Notes: generated by a model not told the origin, from the sequence alone. DNA of 24,708 nt from Candidatus Bathyarchaeota archaeon (GCA_026394315.1 JAPKYM010000190.1:1-24708); one strand, 5' to 3'. Counted from the stretch's first letter, positions 8,484 to 15,840 are shown. Numbers and translations: made by a program.

Positions 8484-8909
8484 TTATAGTTCACTCTCGA
8501 TCCTCGGTTCTACTATAACCTGACTCTTGACAGAGTTCGCAATCAAGCTATATTTGCGAGCCCACTCCAATGCTTTTCCAACACGCTTGACTGAGTCTAC
8601 CTTAACCTTGATTATGGGTCTGAGCAGTATTTTTTCGAATGTAGAAGTTCGGTCCAAGAATTCAATCACATGACCTTGCGCTTCACATTCATATGAGACT
8701 AGTTGAATTTTCAGACGTTCAGTTGCCCAGACAAACATCAAATGAAAGCACATGTTTAGCGACGCAACGAAGGAATCCTCAGGGGTCATAACGCCTGCAC
8801 GTCCTTGCAGAGCAGGGGGTGCCGAGAAACTCATCCGTGGTCCGTTGCCGCATATCAACTCACCATCGTGGCCTCCCGTCCAAACAACTTTGGTTGTGTA
8901 CACGGACAT
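8484..8909 (-). CDS. OsmC/Ohr-family protein
   Basis: A small cytoplasmic protein of the OsmC fold (141 residues from ATG 8909), a family of thiol peroxidases that reduce organic hydroperoxides, often with lipoylated partners. TPEDSFVASLNMCFHLMF (42-59) holds the first Cys, C54. The usual second Cys motif (CxxSNS) reads SLIANS here, so the resolving Cys is lost. The longer frame from ATG 8996 is rejected: its first 29 codons lie over what looks like the frameshifted C-terminus of the DGC gene, and ATG 8909 has its own GAGGT site six to seven bases upstream. Its position next to a GcvH-like lipoyl carrier is notable, because Ohr proteins are known to be re-reduced by lipoyl proteins. Confidence 0.85.
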   Translation of the reverse strand: MSVYTTKVVWTGGHDGELICGNGPRMSFSAPPALQGRAGVMTPEDSFVASLNMCFHLMFVWATERLKIQLVSYECEAQGHVIEFLDRTSTFEKILLRPIIKVKVDSVKRVGKALEWARKYSLIANSVKSQVIVEPRIESEL

Positions 8910-8992
8910 TTCGTTGACCTCATTGTTCAATAATATTATCGACTTCCTGTGCAATCTTTCCAGCAATTTTCCCAGCAACCGTAAGCGTTTTG

Positions 8993-9433
8993 TCATCTAG
9001 TTTTCGGCGGGAGCGCAGTTTTGAGCGGCTGCAATTCCTTATCAGGTCGGTTATGACTATTGATGATGCTGTTTTTCCACTGTAGCAGTTGTATCCCATC
9101 GCGATCGATGAAAGTAACTCTCTTCGGTTTCAGGTTTCGATTCTGTGCTAGGACATCAATGACTCTGAAGCTGGCTGCTAGGTCTCCGCCTGCAAACTTA
9201 ACATTCTTCTCGGCGCATTGAAGCGGACAACCATCTATTGTAATACACTTATTGCTCCGAACAAGCTGAAGGGCATCTATGTCTCCACTTACTAGAAGAG
9301 CGAGACAGATAGTCTCTGTAATCCCCTTTCTGATATTCTCGACCAGCTCATAGGTTGCTTCTCTGCTGACGCTGCCAAGAGCTTTGCCCATTCCACTGCA
9401 TGGGATCACAATTACTTTCTTCTGCGCAGTCAC
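8993..9433 (-). CDS. Putative zinc-binding DGC-domain protein, probably frameshifted at its C-terminus
   Basis: A Cys-rich cytoplasmic protein of the DGC (putative zinc-binding) family, function unknown. IPCSGMGKALGSVSREATYEL (10-30) has C12. C43, C63 and C69 (in IDGCPLQC) with C73 would complete a metal site. AAKN-like AEKNVKFAGG and VIDVLAQNR follow. The GTG start lies seven bases behind the GcvH-like gene's stop. The final residues in this frame (ELQPLKTALPPKTR) do not look like the family, whereas the next frame continues as LDDKTLTVAGKIAGKIAQEV and ends at a stop at 8920-8922, which is family-like. Removing one base from the A4 run (T4 on +, 9001-9004) joins the two. The real gene may therefore span 8920-9433. 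Confidence 0.8.
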   Translation of the reverse strand: MTAQKKVIVIPCSGMGKALGSVSREATYELVENIRKGITETICLALLVSGDIDALQLVRSNKCITIDGCPLQCAEKNVKFAGGDLAASFRVIDVLAQNRNLKPKRVTFIDRDGIQLLQWKNSIINSHNRPDKELQPLKTALPPKTR

Positions 9434-9440
9434 TTTAATT

Positions 9441-9899
9441 TCATCTGGACCCCAATTTTCCGTGCTCAGTCTCCAGCTTCTTGAGCATTAGTTGGAAGTA
9501 GTCTTCAGACCTCATCAGAGTCTTCAAGTCAGTCTCCAAGTTTATGGGTTTGAGGATGACTAGCCAGCCTTCGCCATAGGGATCTGAATTTATCAGCTCG
9601 GGTTTCTCAAGGATCATTGGATTTATTTCCTCAACCTGTCCTGATATTGGGGAAGGCAGTGAAAATGCCGCCTTCACAGTCTCCAAAACTCCGATTTCTT
9701 TCTGTCTCTTGATTATCGAGCCGTGTTTTGCAGGCTCAATAAACGCTACATCCCCCCCTATTCTTTGTAGGTAATCGGATACCCCGATCCTAACCCGAGC
9801 TCCCTCTAAACTAGCCCACAGCCCATCCTCGGTATAATAATAACCCTTGCGGACTCGAAGCTCGAATTTGTCGAACATCGTTTGGAGATACTCGCTCAA
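9441..9899 (-). CDS. GcvH-like lipoyl carrier protein 1
   Basis: A 152-residue relative of the glycine cleavage H protein, which carries a lipoyl group on a lysine and shuttles it between enzymes. LETVKAAFSLPSPISGQVEEIN (72-93) is the lipoylation hairpin, with Lys76 as the modified residue, and INSDPYGEGWLVILKP (103-118) is the second conserved segment. It is longer than a usual H protein (about 130) by an N-terminal extension. No P or T protein gene is in view. It sits between acr3 and the DGC, OsmC and arsM genes, so a role in arsenic or thiol chemistry is more likely than glycine cleavage. TTG start 9899 overlaps the stop of a small ORF (TTGA) and has GGGGTGG just upstream. Confidence 0.9.
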   Translation of the reverse strand: MSEYLQTMFDKFELRVRKGYYYTEDGLWASLEGARVRIGVSDYLQRIGGDVAFIEPAKHGSIIKRQKEIGVLETVKAAFSLPSPISGQVEEINPMILEKPELINSDPYGEGWLVILKPINLETDLKTLMRSEDYFQLMLKKLETEHGKLGSR

Positions 9900-9991
9900 A
9901 TACCACCCCCCTCTATCACACTCTTAACTCCCCGGTTTAGCGGGCTATGTAGAAAGTGCCTTTCTTCGACCATCGAGAGTAACTGCACCAT
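9896..9991 (-). CDS. Possible 31-codon small ORF coupled to gcvH-like gene 1
   Basis: In the 233 bases between acr3 and the GcvH-like gene, the - strand has ATG 9991 preceded by AGGTGA (9997-10002) at five bases. It is followed by 31 codons (MVQLLSMVEERHFLHSPLNR...) ending in a TGA that overlaps the next gene's TTG. Good start site and coupling argue for translation; the product is not recognised, and it could be a leader peptide or a remnant. The rest of the gap (10003-10132) shows no gene. Confidence 0.35.
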   Translation of the reverse strand: MVQLLSMVEERHFLHSPLNRGVKSVIEGGGI

Positions 9992-10132
9992 GTCATTCAC
10001 CTAGTTCTCAATAGGTTGCCTTAGATCTTTCGTGTATCTCGAGCATCATTTGCTACGGATACCTTGAGCCTACCTGACGTTAACCTGTTATGTGATGCTG
10101 GCTTCTTGATTCGTTCATGCCTTAATCGTGGA

Positions 10133-11203
10133 TCAGCAGACTCCGCCCTTTCCGACTTTCTGTGTTGGTGCTAATCCTATTCCAATCTTCTTGAGTTGGT
10201 TTCTTCTTCGAAGAGCAATCCACACTAAAGTGAGCATCACCGGAATCTCAATTAGCGGTCCTACTACCGTGGAGACTGCAACCATCGGCATCGACCCAAA
10301 AGCGGTTAAGGCTATTGCTATAGCCAATTCAAAGTTTCTACCTGTGCAGTGAAAACCCATTGTAGTGGAGTCTTCGTAATTGTAGCCCATGTGCCTGGTG
10401 GTGAAATATACAAGGTTGTACAGGAAGAAGAAAAACAGTATAACAGGTACAGCCATCTGCCAGATTAGGTTTGGATTATCTATTATAACTCCGCCTTTTA
10501 GAGAAAACATCACAATCATGGTAAAAAGCAGTGCAACCAGCTGTACCGCATTATAGTAGGGTATCAGTTCTCTGTTCAACCATTCTTCAGATTTGCGCTT
10601 TATCACCTCTCTCCGAGTTATGACGCCGAAGAGCAGGGGTAAACCCAAGTATAGCAGGACACTTTGACCGATCAAGACTATATCAATCGCGATGTATGTG
10701 CCCACTAGTAATGCAATGTAGAGCGGGGTTGTGATGACTTGAATAATGGAGTTCCAAGCCATAAGCACTATTCCAAGCGGACCATTTCCTTTGGCAAGGT
10801 CAGTCCATACTAAGACCATAGCTATACATGGAGCAACCCCAAGCAGGATTAATCCTGTCCATAAATACCTTGCAACTTCAGGTGTTATTAGACCAAAATA
10901 GGGAAGAACATTTTCAAAGAAAACGTATCCTAATGCGTAAAGCAAGAAAGGATTAACGGCGTAATTGAAGAATGCAATAACCCCAACCTGTCTCTTGCTC
11001 TTAATGGCCTCCTTAAGTTCCTCCAGCTCTATCTTAGTCATCGCTGGATAAATCATCAAGAACAAACCAATTGGAATGCCGATCTCAAGGTGTTTACTGA
11101 ACTCAGGAAGATACTTGCCTAGAGAAAGGCCAATAACAATACAGATTACTATCCACAGAGCCAGAAGCTTCTCAATCCATCCTAGTTTAGTCTCTTTTTC
11201 CAT
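10133..11203 (-). CDS. acr3: Arsenite efflux transporter Acr3
   Basis: A 356-residue inner-membrane exporter of arsenite from the BART superfamily with about ten hydrophobic segments. The conserved LGVAPCIAMVLVW (121-133) holds the essential Cys126, and the conserved FHCTGRNFELAIAIA lies near residue 290; many Acr3 proteins have a shorter NNFELA form there. The C-terminus VGKGGVC is repeated in a fossil 2.6 kb away. ATG 11209 and ATG 11203 are both in frame; GAGGGTGG lies flush against the first and six bases before the second, so 11203 is preferred. ArsR lies 46 bases upstream on the same strand and probably controls it. Confidence 0.95.
   Translation of the reverse strand: MEKETKLGWIEKLLALWIVICIVIGLSLGKYLPEFSKHLEIGIPIGLFLMIYPAMTKIELEELKEAIKSKRQVGVIAFFNYAVNPFLLYALGYVFFENVLPYFGLITPEVARYLWTGLILLGVAPCIAMVLVWTDLAKGNGPLGIVLMAWNSIIQVITTPLYIALLVGTYIAIDIVLIGQSVLLYLGLPLLFGVITRREVIKRKSEEWLNRELIPYYNAVQLVALLFTMIVMFSLKGGVIIDNPNLIWQMAVPVILFFFFLYNLVYFTTRHMGYNYEDSTTMGFHCTGRNFELAIAIALTAFGSMPMVAVSTVVGPLIEIPVMLTLVWIALRRRNQLKKIGIGLAPTQKVGKGGVC
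10135..10165. repeat. 31-base direct repeat (other copy 7509-7539)
   Basis: The end of acr3 (10135-10165) is repeated at 7509-7539 in the same orientation with a single mismatch (7528 versus 10154). Past this point the copies drift but still resemble each other at codon level. The two copies bracket the arsM, OsmC, DGC and GcvH block. Confidence 0.85.
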
Positions 11204-11254
11204 TGTCATCCACCCTCAGAGCGACTATACACGTTAGCCCTTTGTCCTTTCAGG

Positions 11255-11653
11255 TCAGTAACTCTGCCTCGCAACCTCTGAGCCCTTTGACAGCAGAATC
11301 CCAACTTTTGGGTCGGCTAGCCTGTAGAACACCCACTTCCCTTCACGGCGTGAAGATATCAAGCCAGCTCTCTCCAAGATTCCTAGATGGTGAGAGGTGG
11401 TTGGCTGCGTCAATTCTAGTGCAGCCATTACCTCGCAGGAACAAACTTCTTCTTTGGCTATGACTGTAAGGATCTTTAGACGTATTCTGTCTCCGAGCCC
11501 CGAAAAAACGTTCTCCATACGCATCAGTGTCGACTCATCCAAATTCTTTAAGATCCGTCTAAGTTGTGATATTCGTTCCGCTGTTCTGCATTGACCTCGT
11601 AGACCGGATTCTACAAGCCGCTTTAGTCTGTCTTGTGCTATCGTTACGCTCAT
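11255..11653 (-). CDS. arsR: ArsR-family metalloid-responsive repressor 1
   Basis: A 132-residue winged-helix repressor that leaves DNA when As(III) or a related metalloid binds its cysteines. EEVCSCEVMAALELTQPTTS (68-87) combines the metal motif (C71, C73) with the recognition helix, followed by SHHLGILERAGLISSRREGK and the wing. It has an N-terminal extension of about 45 residues with Cys22 that could be a further ligand. It is the first gene of the arsenic operon on the - strand; a TATA-like box lies about 35-45 bases upstream. Confidence 0.92.
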   Translation of the reverse strand: MSVTIAQDRLKRLVESGLRGQCRTAERISQLRRILKNLDESTLMRMENVFSGLGDRIRLKILTVIAKEEVCSCEVMAALELTQPTTSHHLGILERAGLISSRREGKWVFYRLADPKVGILLSKGSEVARQSY

Positions 11654-11683
11654 CTGCTACCAGTGAGGGTTCATATTAATGTT

Positions 11684-11701
11684 CTTAAATATATAGTTTC
11701 G
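11684..11701 (-). promoter_or_regulatory. Likely TATA/BRE promoter of the arsR1-acr3 operon
   Basis: On the - strand the stretch reads CGAAACTATATATTTAAG: a purine-rich BRE-like CGAAA followed by a TATATATTTAA box, about 35-45 bases before the arsR ATG. That is a fitting distance for transcription starting 10-20 bases ahead of the gene. ArsR probably binds nearby, but no clear palindrome is seen. Confidence 0.4.
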
Positions 11702-11761
11702 GTGGCGTAACAGGATCACAACCTTGCATTGGTACAGCTGGTTCTGGGTTAGCACAAGGCA

Positions 11762-11944
11762 GTGCGCAAAGTGGCATCAATAAGATTGCGCGTACGGAAG
11801 AAAGGCTTGAGTAAAACTCAGGCATTTGCAGATTTCAATCAAAAACTAAGCATCGACGAAGATACTATTCAGCAAGCTAGCAGCATCCTGTTCTTCATCT
11901 CAATGGTGCTTATTTCCACAGCATTTCCACAGACATTTCCCTAA
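11762..11944 (+). CDS. Doubtful small ORF in the 287-base gap after arsR
   Basis: The gap 11654-11940 holds no convincing gene. The one + strand frame from GTG 11762 gives 60 residues: a basic start, an Asp/Gln-rich amphipathic middle and a hydrophobic tail (ILFFISMVLISTAF). It has no recognisable Shine-Dalgarno, and its TAA overlaps the MtrA-like gene's TAG on the other strand. It could be a tail-anchored mini-protein or a remnant. Confidence 0.2.
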   Translation: MRKVASIRLRVRKKGLSKTQAFADFNQKLSIDEDTIQQASSILFFISMVLISTAFPQTFP

Positions 11945-12732
11945 TCTATTTCTCTGACTTCATTCTTGTTTTCGGCCTTTCCTTTTGGAAACAACAAATC
12001 AAGAAACATTTTGCCTTCTTGACGTCGCTTCTCCAGCTCAATTTCCTCTTTACGTCTAAGAGCGGCGCTCGCCATTATCTTTTCCAGCTGCTCAGATTCT
12101 TCCTTAGGATAATTGGCCCATGGCCTCTCTACCCTCCAAGTTATCTTTTGACATATGGGCGGTTCAGGATAGGCTCCAAGATCGTGTACAGTGAAGTTGA
12201 GAACCGGTGTGGGTTTTTCCTGTATGCAGGCGTTAACTACTTTCTTGATCGTCTCAGGGTCGATCCTAAGCTTTCTGTCATCCTCAACTAGTAGGCTTAA
12301 TAGTTGAATCTGATTGCGGAACCTTTCAATGGTTTCAAGTGAAATATTATAGAGATACGGTGTCAGAGATGACGCCCCTATGATCTGCCTTTTGTCGTCA
12401 ACACCATTTTTCATAAATGATTCAAATGTCTGTCCAGGGTGGTGGCCTGCCGATTCAACACCGCACAGAACCAAATATCTAATATTAGGGTTAGCGACCA
12501 CATTACAAATTATCTTTTCTATCCCTACATTTTCTGTTTGGAGAAAACCCGCCAACGCTGCACCCGTTTCAATAGCGATCTTAGACAGATCCTTCAGAAA
12601 GCTAGGTGTCTTGTCGTAGTCTGTGTGAAGGAGAATCATTACTGCGACAGGCGAGTAGTCGTTTCCTCTTAGATAGCTGCCATCCTCTGGGGGGTAGGAG
12701 TCAGGAGGTTTGACTTTAGGAATCTTGTTCAT
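11941..12732 (-). CDS. MtrA-like corrinoid protein (tetrahydromethanopterin S-methyltransferase subunit A homologue)
   Basis: In methanogens MtrA carries the corrinoid of the membrane Mtr complex that moves methyl groups from methyl-tetrahydromethanopterin to coenzyme M. Here residues 13-150 match: YPPEDGSYLRGN, GAALAGFLQTENVGIEKII, NPNIRYLVLCG (82-91) and GHHPGQTF (96-103), with His97 at the cobalt-ligand position, then NGVDDKRQIIGA. Unlike methanogen MtrA it has no C-terminal membrane helix; a charged, helical extension of about 100 residues follows. No other mtr gene is in view, so it is a stand-alone soluble form, probably a methyl carrier between a pterin and another corrinoid or methyltransferase. 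The gene stands alone between two - strand operons. Confidence 0.88.
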   Translation of the reverse strand: MNKIPKVKPPDSYPPEDGSYLRGNDYSPVAVMILLHTDYDKTPSFLKDLSKIAIETGAALAGFLQTENVGIEKIICNVVANPNIRYLVLCGVESAGHHPGQTFESFMKNGVDDKRQIIGASSLTPYLYNISLETIERFRNQIQLLSLLVEDDRKLRIDPETIKKVVNACIQEKPTPVLNFTVHDLGAYPEPPICQKITWRVERPWANYPKEESEQLEKIMASAALRRKEEIELEKRRQEGKMFLDLLFPKGKAENKNEVREID

Positions 12733-12796
12733 ATCACTTAACCTTTAAGTCCATTTCCAGATCTTAACGTAGCCCTTTCTTTTCTCTTGGAAGACT

Positions 12797-13771
12797 TCAT
12801 TTCCCCTTACTGCCTCCCTTGTGCCTCCTTGCAACTCCAATTTTCTTTGAATGAACATTACTTCTCAGATTCTTTCTTAGAGCCAGTATGGCCCCACCGG
12901 CGATCGCTGTTACCATGAGAATTACCGCCATTATCGGCAAAACAGGATTCTGTTCAGGCTTTTTCTGTGGAGTCTGTGTAGAGGTCCTGTCGGGGGCTGT
13001 CGGTATTGTTCCAGCGGAACTGTTAGGCGAGTGCGTATAAGTTTGGGTTTCTATGGGTGACGGAGTTTGTGAAGATGTTGGGGTTGGAGTAGGAGTTATT
13101 TCTCTATGCCAGTCGACATTTACGAGCAGTTTAGGTTTCAGACGTTGGGGCTGGTTGCCCTCTCTAGGATAGAATGAAGCAACCTGATCCGATGCGTTCA
13201 TTTCATGTTTAATCTTTATCATGGTGCCATAGTTTCTCGCAGCCTTTGAGTGCCAGATCTTCAGATCATTCGTTATGTCCCAGCAGACCCAAGTTTCTTT
13301 TGGAGTTGGGTTGATCGTGACGGTCGCTGTTGACGCGCCTGCGGAAAACGGCTGAGTCCTCCAAATCGTTTGGTATTGATCCCAATCTGACAGGACTCTG
13401 TAGGCCTCGAACTCTTGGCTGCTCTTGGGTGGGTCGTACATGTAAAGGCACATGTTGGCTGAAAGTATCTTGGCGTCTGTTGGAATTGAGGTTATGTTGA
13501 ACTTGATGTAAATTCTTGAGGAGCCGTGGAGTTTGTAGGAATCGTACTCAACATACATGTTTCCTGCAAAGATAGCCCAAAGGTATCCATGGGGATCTTC
13601 GGAATACTGTGTGTGTAGGTACATGCTGTTAACATAGGTGTCACCGACCGATGGTTGAATTATCAGAGTTGACTCGACTGCCCCACCGCTGTCCAACGGA
13701 GTTTGCCTCAGGATAAGCGCTAAGACGAGCAGGCCCAAAATGTGCCGTTTTATCCTCACTGAAACAGCCAT
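12797..13771 (-). CDS. Secreted, membrane-anchored surface protein (DNRLRE/CBM-like)
   Basis: A 324-residue surface protein. Signal-like hydrophobic segment at residues 10-24, then a beta-rich domain (about 34-222) resembling the DNRLRE family: RIYIKFNITSIPTDAKILSA (86-105), AYRVLSDWDQYQTIW (123-137) and WVCWDITNDLKIW (161-173). A Thr/Pro/Ser-rich linker (226-275) resembles a stalk exposed through the S-layer and probably glycosylated. A C-terminal membrane helix (276-298) and a basic tail follow. Such domains often bind or decorate polysaccharide. It lies about 50 bases behind ccdA on the same strand but shares no obvious function with it. Confidence 0.75.
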   Translation of the reverse strand: MAVSVRIKRHILGLLVLALILRQTPLDSGGAVESTLIIQPSVGDTYVNSMYLHTQYSEDPHGYLWAIFAGNMYVEYDSYKLHGSSRIYIKFNITSIPTDAKILSANMCLYMYDPPKSSQEFEAYRVLSDWDQYQTIWRTQPFSAGASTATVTINPTPKETWVCWDITNDLKIWHSKAARNYGTMIKIKHEMNASDQVASFYPREGNQPQRLKPKLLVNVDWHREITPTPTPTSSQTPSPIETQTYTHSPNSSAGTIPTAPDRTSTQTPQKKPEQNPVLPIMAVILMVTAIAGGAILALRKNLRSNVHSKKIGVARRHKGGSKGK

Positions 13772-13823
13772 CCCATGGTTGCATGTGTGCTCTTAGAGAT
13801 ATCGAAGTCGATTTCTTACATCA

Positions 13824-14480
13824 CTAGACGACGGATAAGGCGATGCCGAGTATGTACAACCCCGCAGAAACGAGGATTATGCCTGTTATACGATTTATCC
13901 AGTTAGAATATCGATTCAACTGATTTAACATAGTCTGCTTGGTCTTTAACGTTGCAACTGTTACCGCGATGGTGATGACTCCCATTCCAAGACCATACGC
14001 TGCGAGTGTTAATATTCCGTTTTGAAGACCACTTATGAAGGAATAAAGAATTATCGAGAAGAATACTGGAGCTGAACACCCTGAAATGACTAAGCCGAAA
14101 CCGATACCGAACAAGTAGAGTCCCAAAACTCCTTTCTTAACCTGTATCTTTGGAGAGTAAGATGGCAAACTGAGATCAACCATTTGCAGTAAACCCAAGA
14201 GTATTATCATAAATCCCACAGCAAGCTGAAGCCAAGGGATGAACTTGATGAGAATGCTTCCCACGAACGATAACAACGTTCCTAGAATGGCAAGGGCGGT
14301 GATGAGTCCTGATGTGAATATTGATCCTACTAGGATTCCATGGCTGAGCGATTTTGATTCAACCAAATATGCGATATATCCTGGTATGAGAGCGAAGGAA
14401 CAGGGGTGACAGAGGGACGAAACTCCTGCCAAGAAAGCAAAAGTGAAGTTGACTAACAGATTATCAATGACCAATATCAA
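13824..14480 (-). CDS. ccdA: CcdA/DsbD-type transmembrane thiol-disulfide carrier
   Basis: A 218-residue membrane protein with about six helices that moves electrons from cytoplasmic thioredoxin to the outside, to keep extracytoplasmic thiols reduced. The paired redox cysteines are visible: C24 in SSLCHPCSFALIPGY (helix 1, with C27) and the Cys in SGCSAPVFFSIILY (helix 4). The TTG start 14480 overlaps the tlpA-like stop (TTGA); a second TTG at 14474 is better placed behind AGGTGA. The natural electron acceptor is the TlpA-like protein encoded just before it. Confidence 0.93.
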   Translation of the reverse strand: MILVIDNLLVNFTFAFLAGVSSLCHPCSFALIPGYIAYLVESKSLSHGILVGSIFTSGLITALAILGTLLSFVGSILIKFIPWLQLAVGFMIILLGLLQMVDLSLPSYSPKIQVKKGVLGLYLFGIGFGLVISGCSAPVFFSIILYSFISGLQNGILTLAAYGLGMGVITIAVTVATLKTKQTMLNQLNRYSNWINRITGIILVSAGLYILGIALSVV

Positions 14481-15079
14481 ACTTCACCTAAAATAGTCCT
14501 TATCTCGTGGACTATAGTGGGTGCCTCAGCTACGCCCTCATGTCTGAAGCGTACATAGCCATCTCCATCTATCATTATGACGGTAGGAATCATTGTAAGT
14601 CGATACTTGAATTGAGCCCCCTCTACATCTATCGCAATCCTCCATTTTACATTGTAAGATTCAGCGAAAGATTGTAATAGTTGGTCCATCCCCTTCCCGC
14701 CCTGCACCGAGATAGATAGAATCTCTACTTTATCGCTGTAAGCAGAGTGAACCTTGACAAGTTCAACAACTTGTTGCTTGCATGGTTTACATGTTGCACC
14801 CATAAAGTCCAGAATAACGATCTTCCCTTTGAAATCACCGAGTGTAAATCTCTTACCGTTAATGTCTGTAAGAGTAAAATCTTGAGCCAAAGGATAGCGC
14901 ATATCACTCTTGGTCATATTACTCTGCGGCGTCTCTACGATCTTACTTTGACTCATAGGGTTGTATACCACTACAATCAAGAGTGCAAGAAAAACAGTCA
15001 ACGCTCCGATTGTCATCAGAGCATTTTTCGAGTTATTCGTTTTCTTTTTTGATATTTGTGCGCGTAGTCTCTTACCCAT
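14477..15079 (-). CDS. Membrane-anchored TlpA/ResA-like thioredoxin
   Basis: A 200-residue extracytoplasmic thioredoxin with a basic N-terminus, one membrane anchor (about 19-40) and a redoxin domain. FTLTDINGKRFTLGDFKGK (68-86) and GATCKPCKQQ (94-103) are typical; C97 and C100 form the active site, followed by a cis-Pro in LTMIPTVIMIDGDG. ResA, TlpA and CcmG proteins reduce CXXC motifs, including those of apocytochromes c. It overlaps ccdA by four bases, so the two are translated together. Confidence 0.93.
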   Translation of the reverse strand: MGKRLRAQISKKKTNNSKNALMTIGALTVFLALLIVVVYNPMSQSKIVETPQSNMTKSDMRYPLAQDFTLTDINGKRFTLGDFKGKIVILDFMGATCKPCKQQVVELVKVHSAYSDKVEILSISVQGGKGMDQLLQSFAESYNVKWRIAIDVEGAQFKYRLTMIPTVIMIDGDGYVRFRHEGVAEAPTIVHEIRTILGEV

Positions 15080-15111
15080 AATTCATTATCACTCATTTTG
15101 TCTTGATGCGG

Positions 15112-15384
15112 CTAAGCGATTTCTCTGATCATCTTTGCTATTTCACTAGGGCTTGGGATTCTACCCGCAACTCTCACTTGACCATTAATAGCAACTGCTG
15201 GAGAAGGTATGAAGCCGTACCTTGACACGACATCTTTCGACGCGATATTCAGTTTCTTGAGCGTGACTTCTAGCCCTTCAGCCTTCAATAAGGAGATTGC
15301 CTGTTCAGTATTCTTCTGTGTAGTTGCACATCTCTTGCAGGGAGGATCAACTCCAATAACCTCAATGTCTATTTTTCCACTCAC
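15112..15384 (-). CDS. Small redox-active disulfide (thioredoxin-like) protein
   Basis: A 90-residue thioredoxin-fold protein of the small redox-active disulfide type. PPCKRCATTQKN (14-25) holds the CXXC pair C16 and C19, and GFIPSPAVAINGQV has the cis-Pro loop. It has no signal or membrane segment, so it acts in the cytoplasm, perhaps as the donor to CcdA or to lipoyl carrier 2. GTG start 15384 follows GGGTGA by about seven bases. Genes of this type are common in arsenic and metal operons. Confidence 0.88.
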   Translation of the reverse strand: MSGKIDIEVIGVDPPCKRCATTQKNTEQAISLLKAEGLEVTLKKLNIASKDVVSRYGFIPSPAVAINGQVRVAGRIPSPSEIAKMIREIA

Positions 15385-15405
15385 GAATCTATCACCCTTT
15401 GTCTG

Positions 15406-15822
15406 CTAAGATAACCCGTCAATATGTTTGCGATATTTCTGCGAGTCCATCAAACCCTCAGTTTGTTTCAGATTACCTATTCTAAGTTTGACAATCCAGC
15501 CTTTTCCATACGGGTCTGATCCAATCAACGTTGGATCATCCTTCAGTTTCTCGTTGACTTCCAGTACTTCCCCACTGAGCGGAGAAGATACTTCTGTGAC
15601 GGTTTTTTCAGTCTCGATTGTTGCCATGCTTTCTGCTTGATTGACTCTTTTTCCCACATTGGGCAGTTCGATATGTAATACGGATCGATATCCGACTGCC
15701 TTTGTGTCCTCAAAGGCGTAGTCTGTGAGCCCTACAATGACAATTTTCTCATTCATTATCTTCGCCCACATATGATTGGAAGTATACAGCAGATCTTTAG
15801 GAAGCGAATACTTCTTCGTCAT
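15406..15822 (-). CDS. GcvH-like lipoyl carrier protein 2
   Basis: A 138-residue H-protein relative. HMWAKI (17-22), TIETEKTVTEVSSPLSGEVL (68-87) with Lys73 as the expected lipoylated residue, and GSDPYGKGWIVKLR (101-114) are the family landmarks; the usual ESVKA reads ETEKT. It is the second lipoyl-carrier gene in the window and again follows an ArsR gene (18-base gap) and precedes thiol-redox genes. No other glycine-cleavage gene is seen. It is clearly diverged from carrier 1, so it is not a recent duplicate. Confidence 0.9.
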   Translation of the reverse strand: MTKKYSLPKDLLYTSNHMWAKIMNEKIVIVGLTDYAFEDTKAVGYRSVLHIELPNVGKRVNQAESMATIETEKTVTEVSSPLSGEVLEVNEKLKDDPTLIGSDPYGKGWIVKLRIGNLKQTEGLMDSQKYRKHIDGLS

Positions 15823-15840
15823 CGATCGTTTCTCTACTCG

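Noticed and set aside
8910..8996. N-terminal extension of the OsmC-like protein to ATG 8996
   Set aside because: These codons overlap what looks like the frameshifted C-terminus of the DGC gene, do not look like OsmC, and ATG 8909 has its own GAGGT site.
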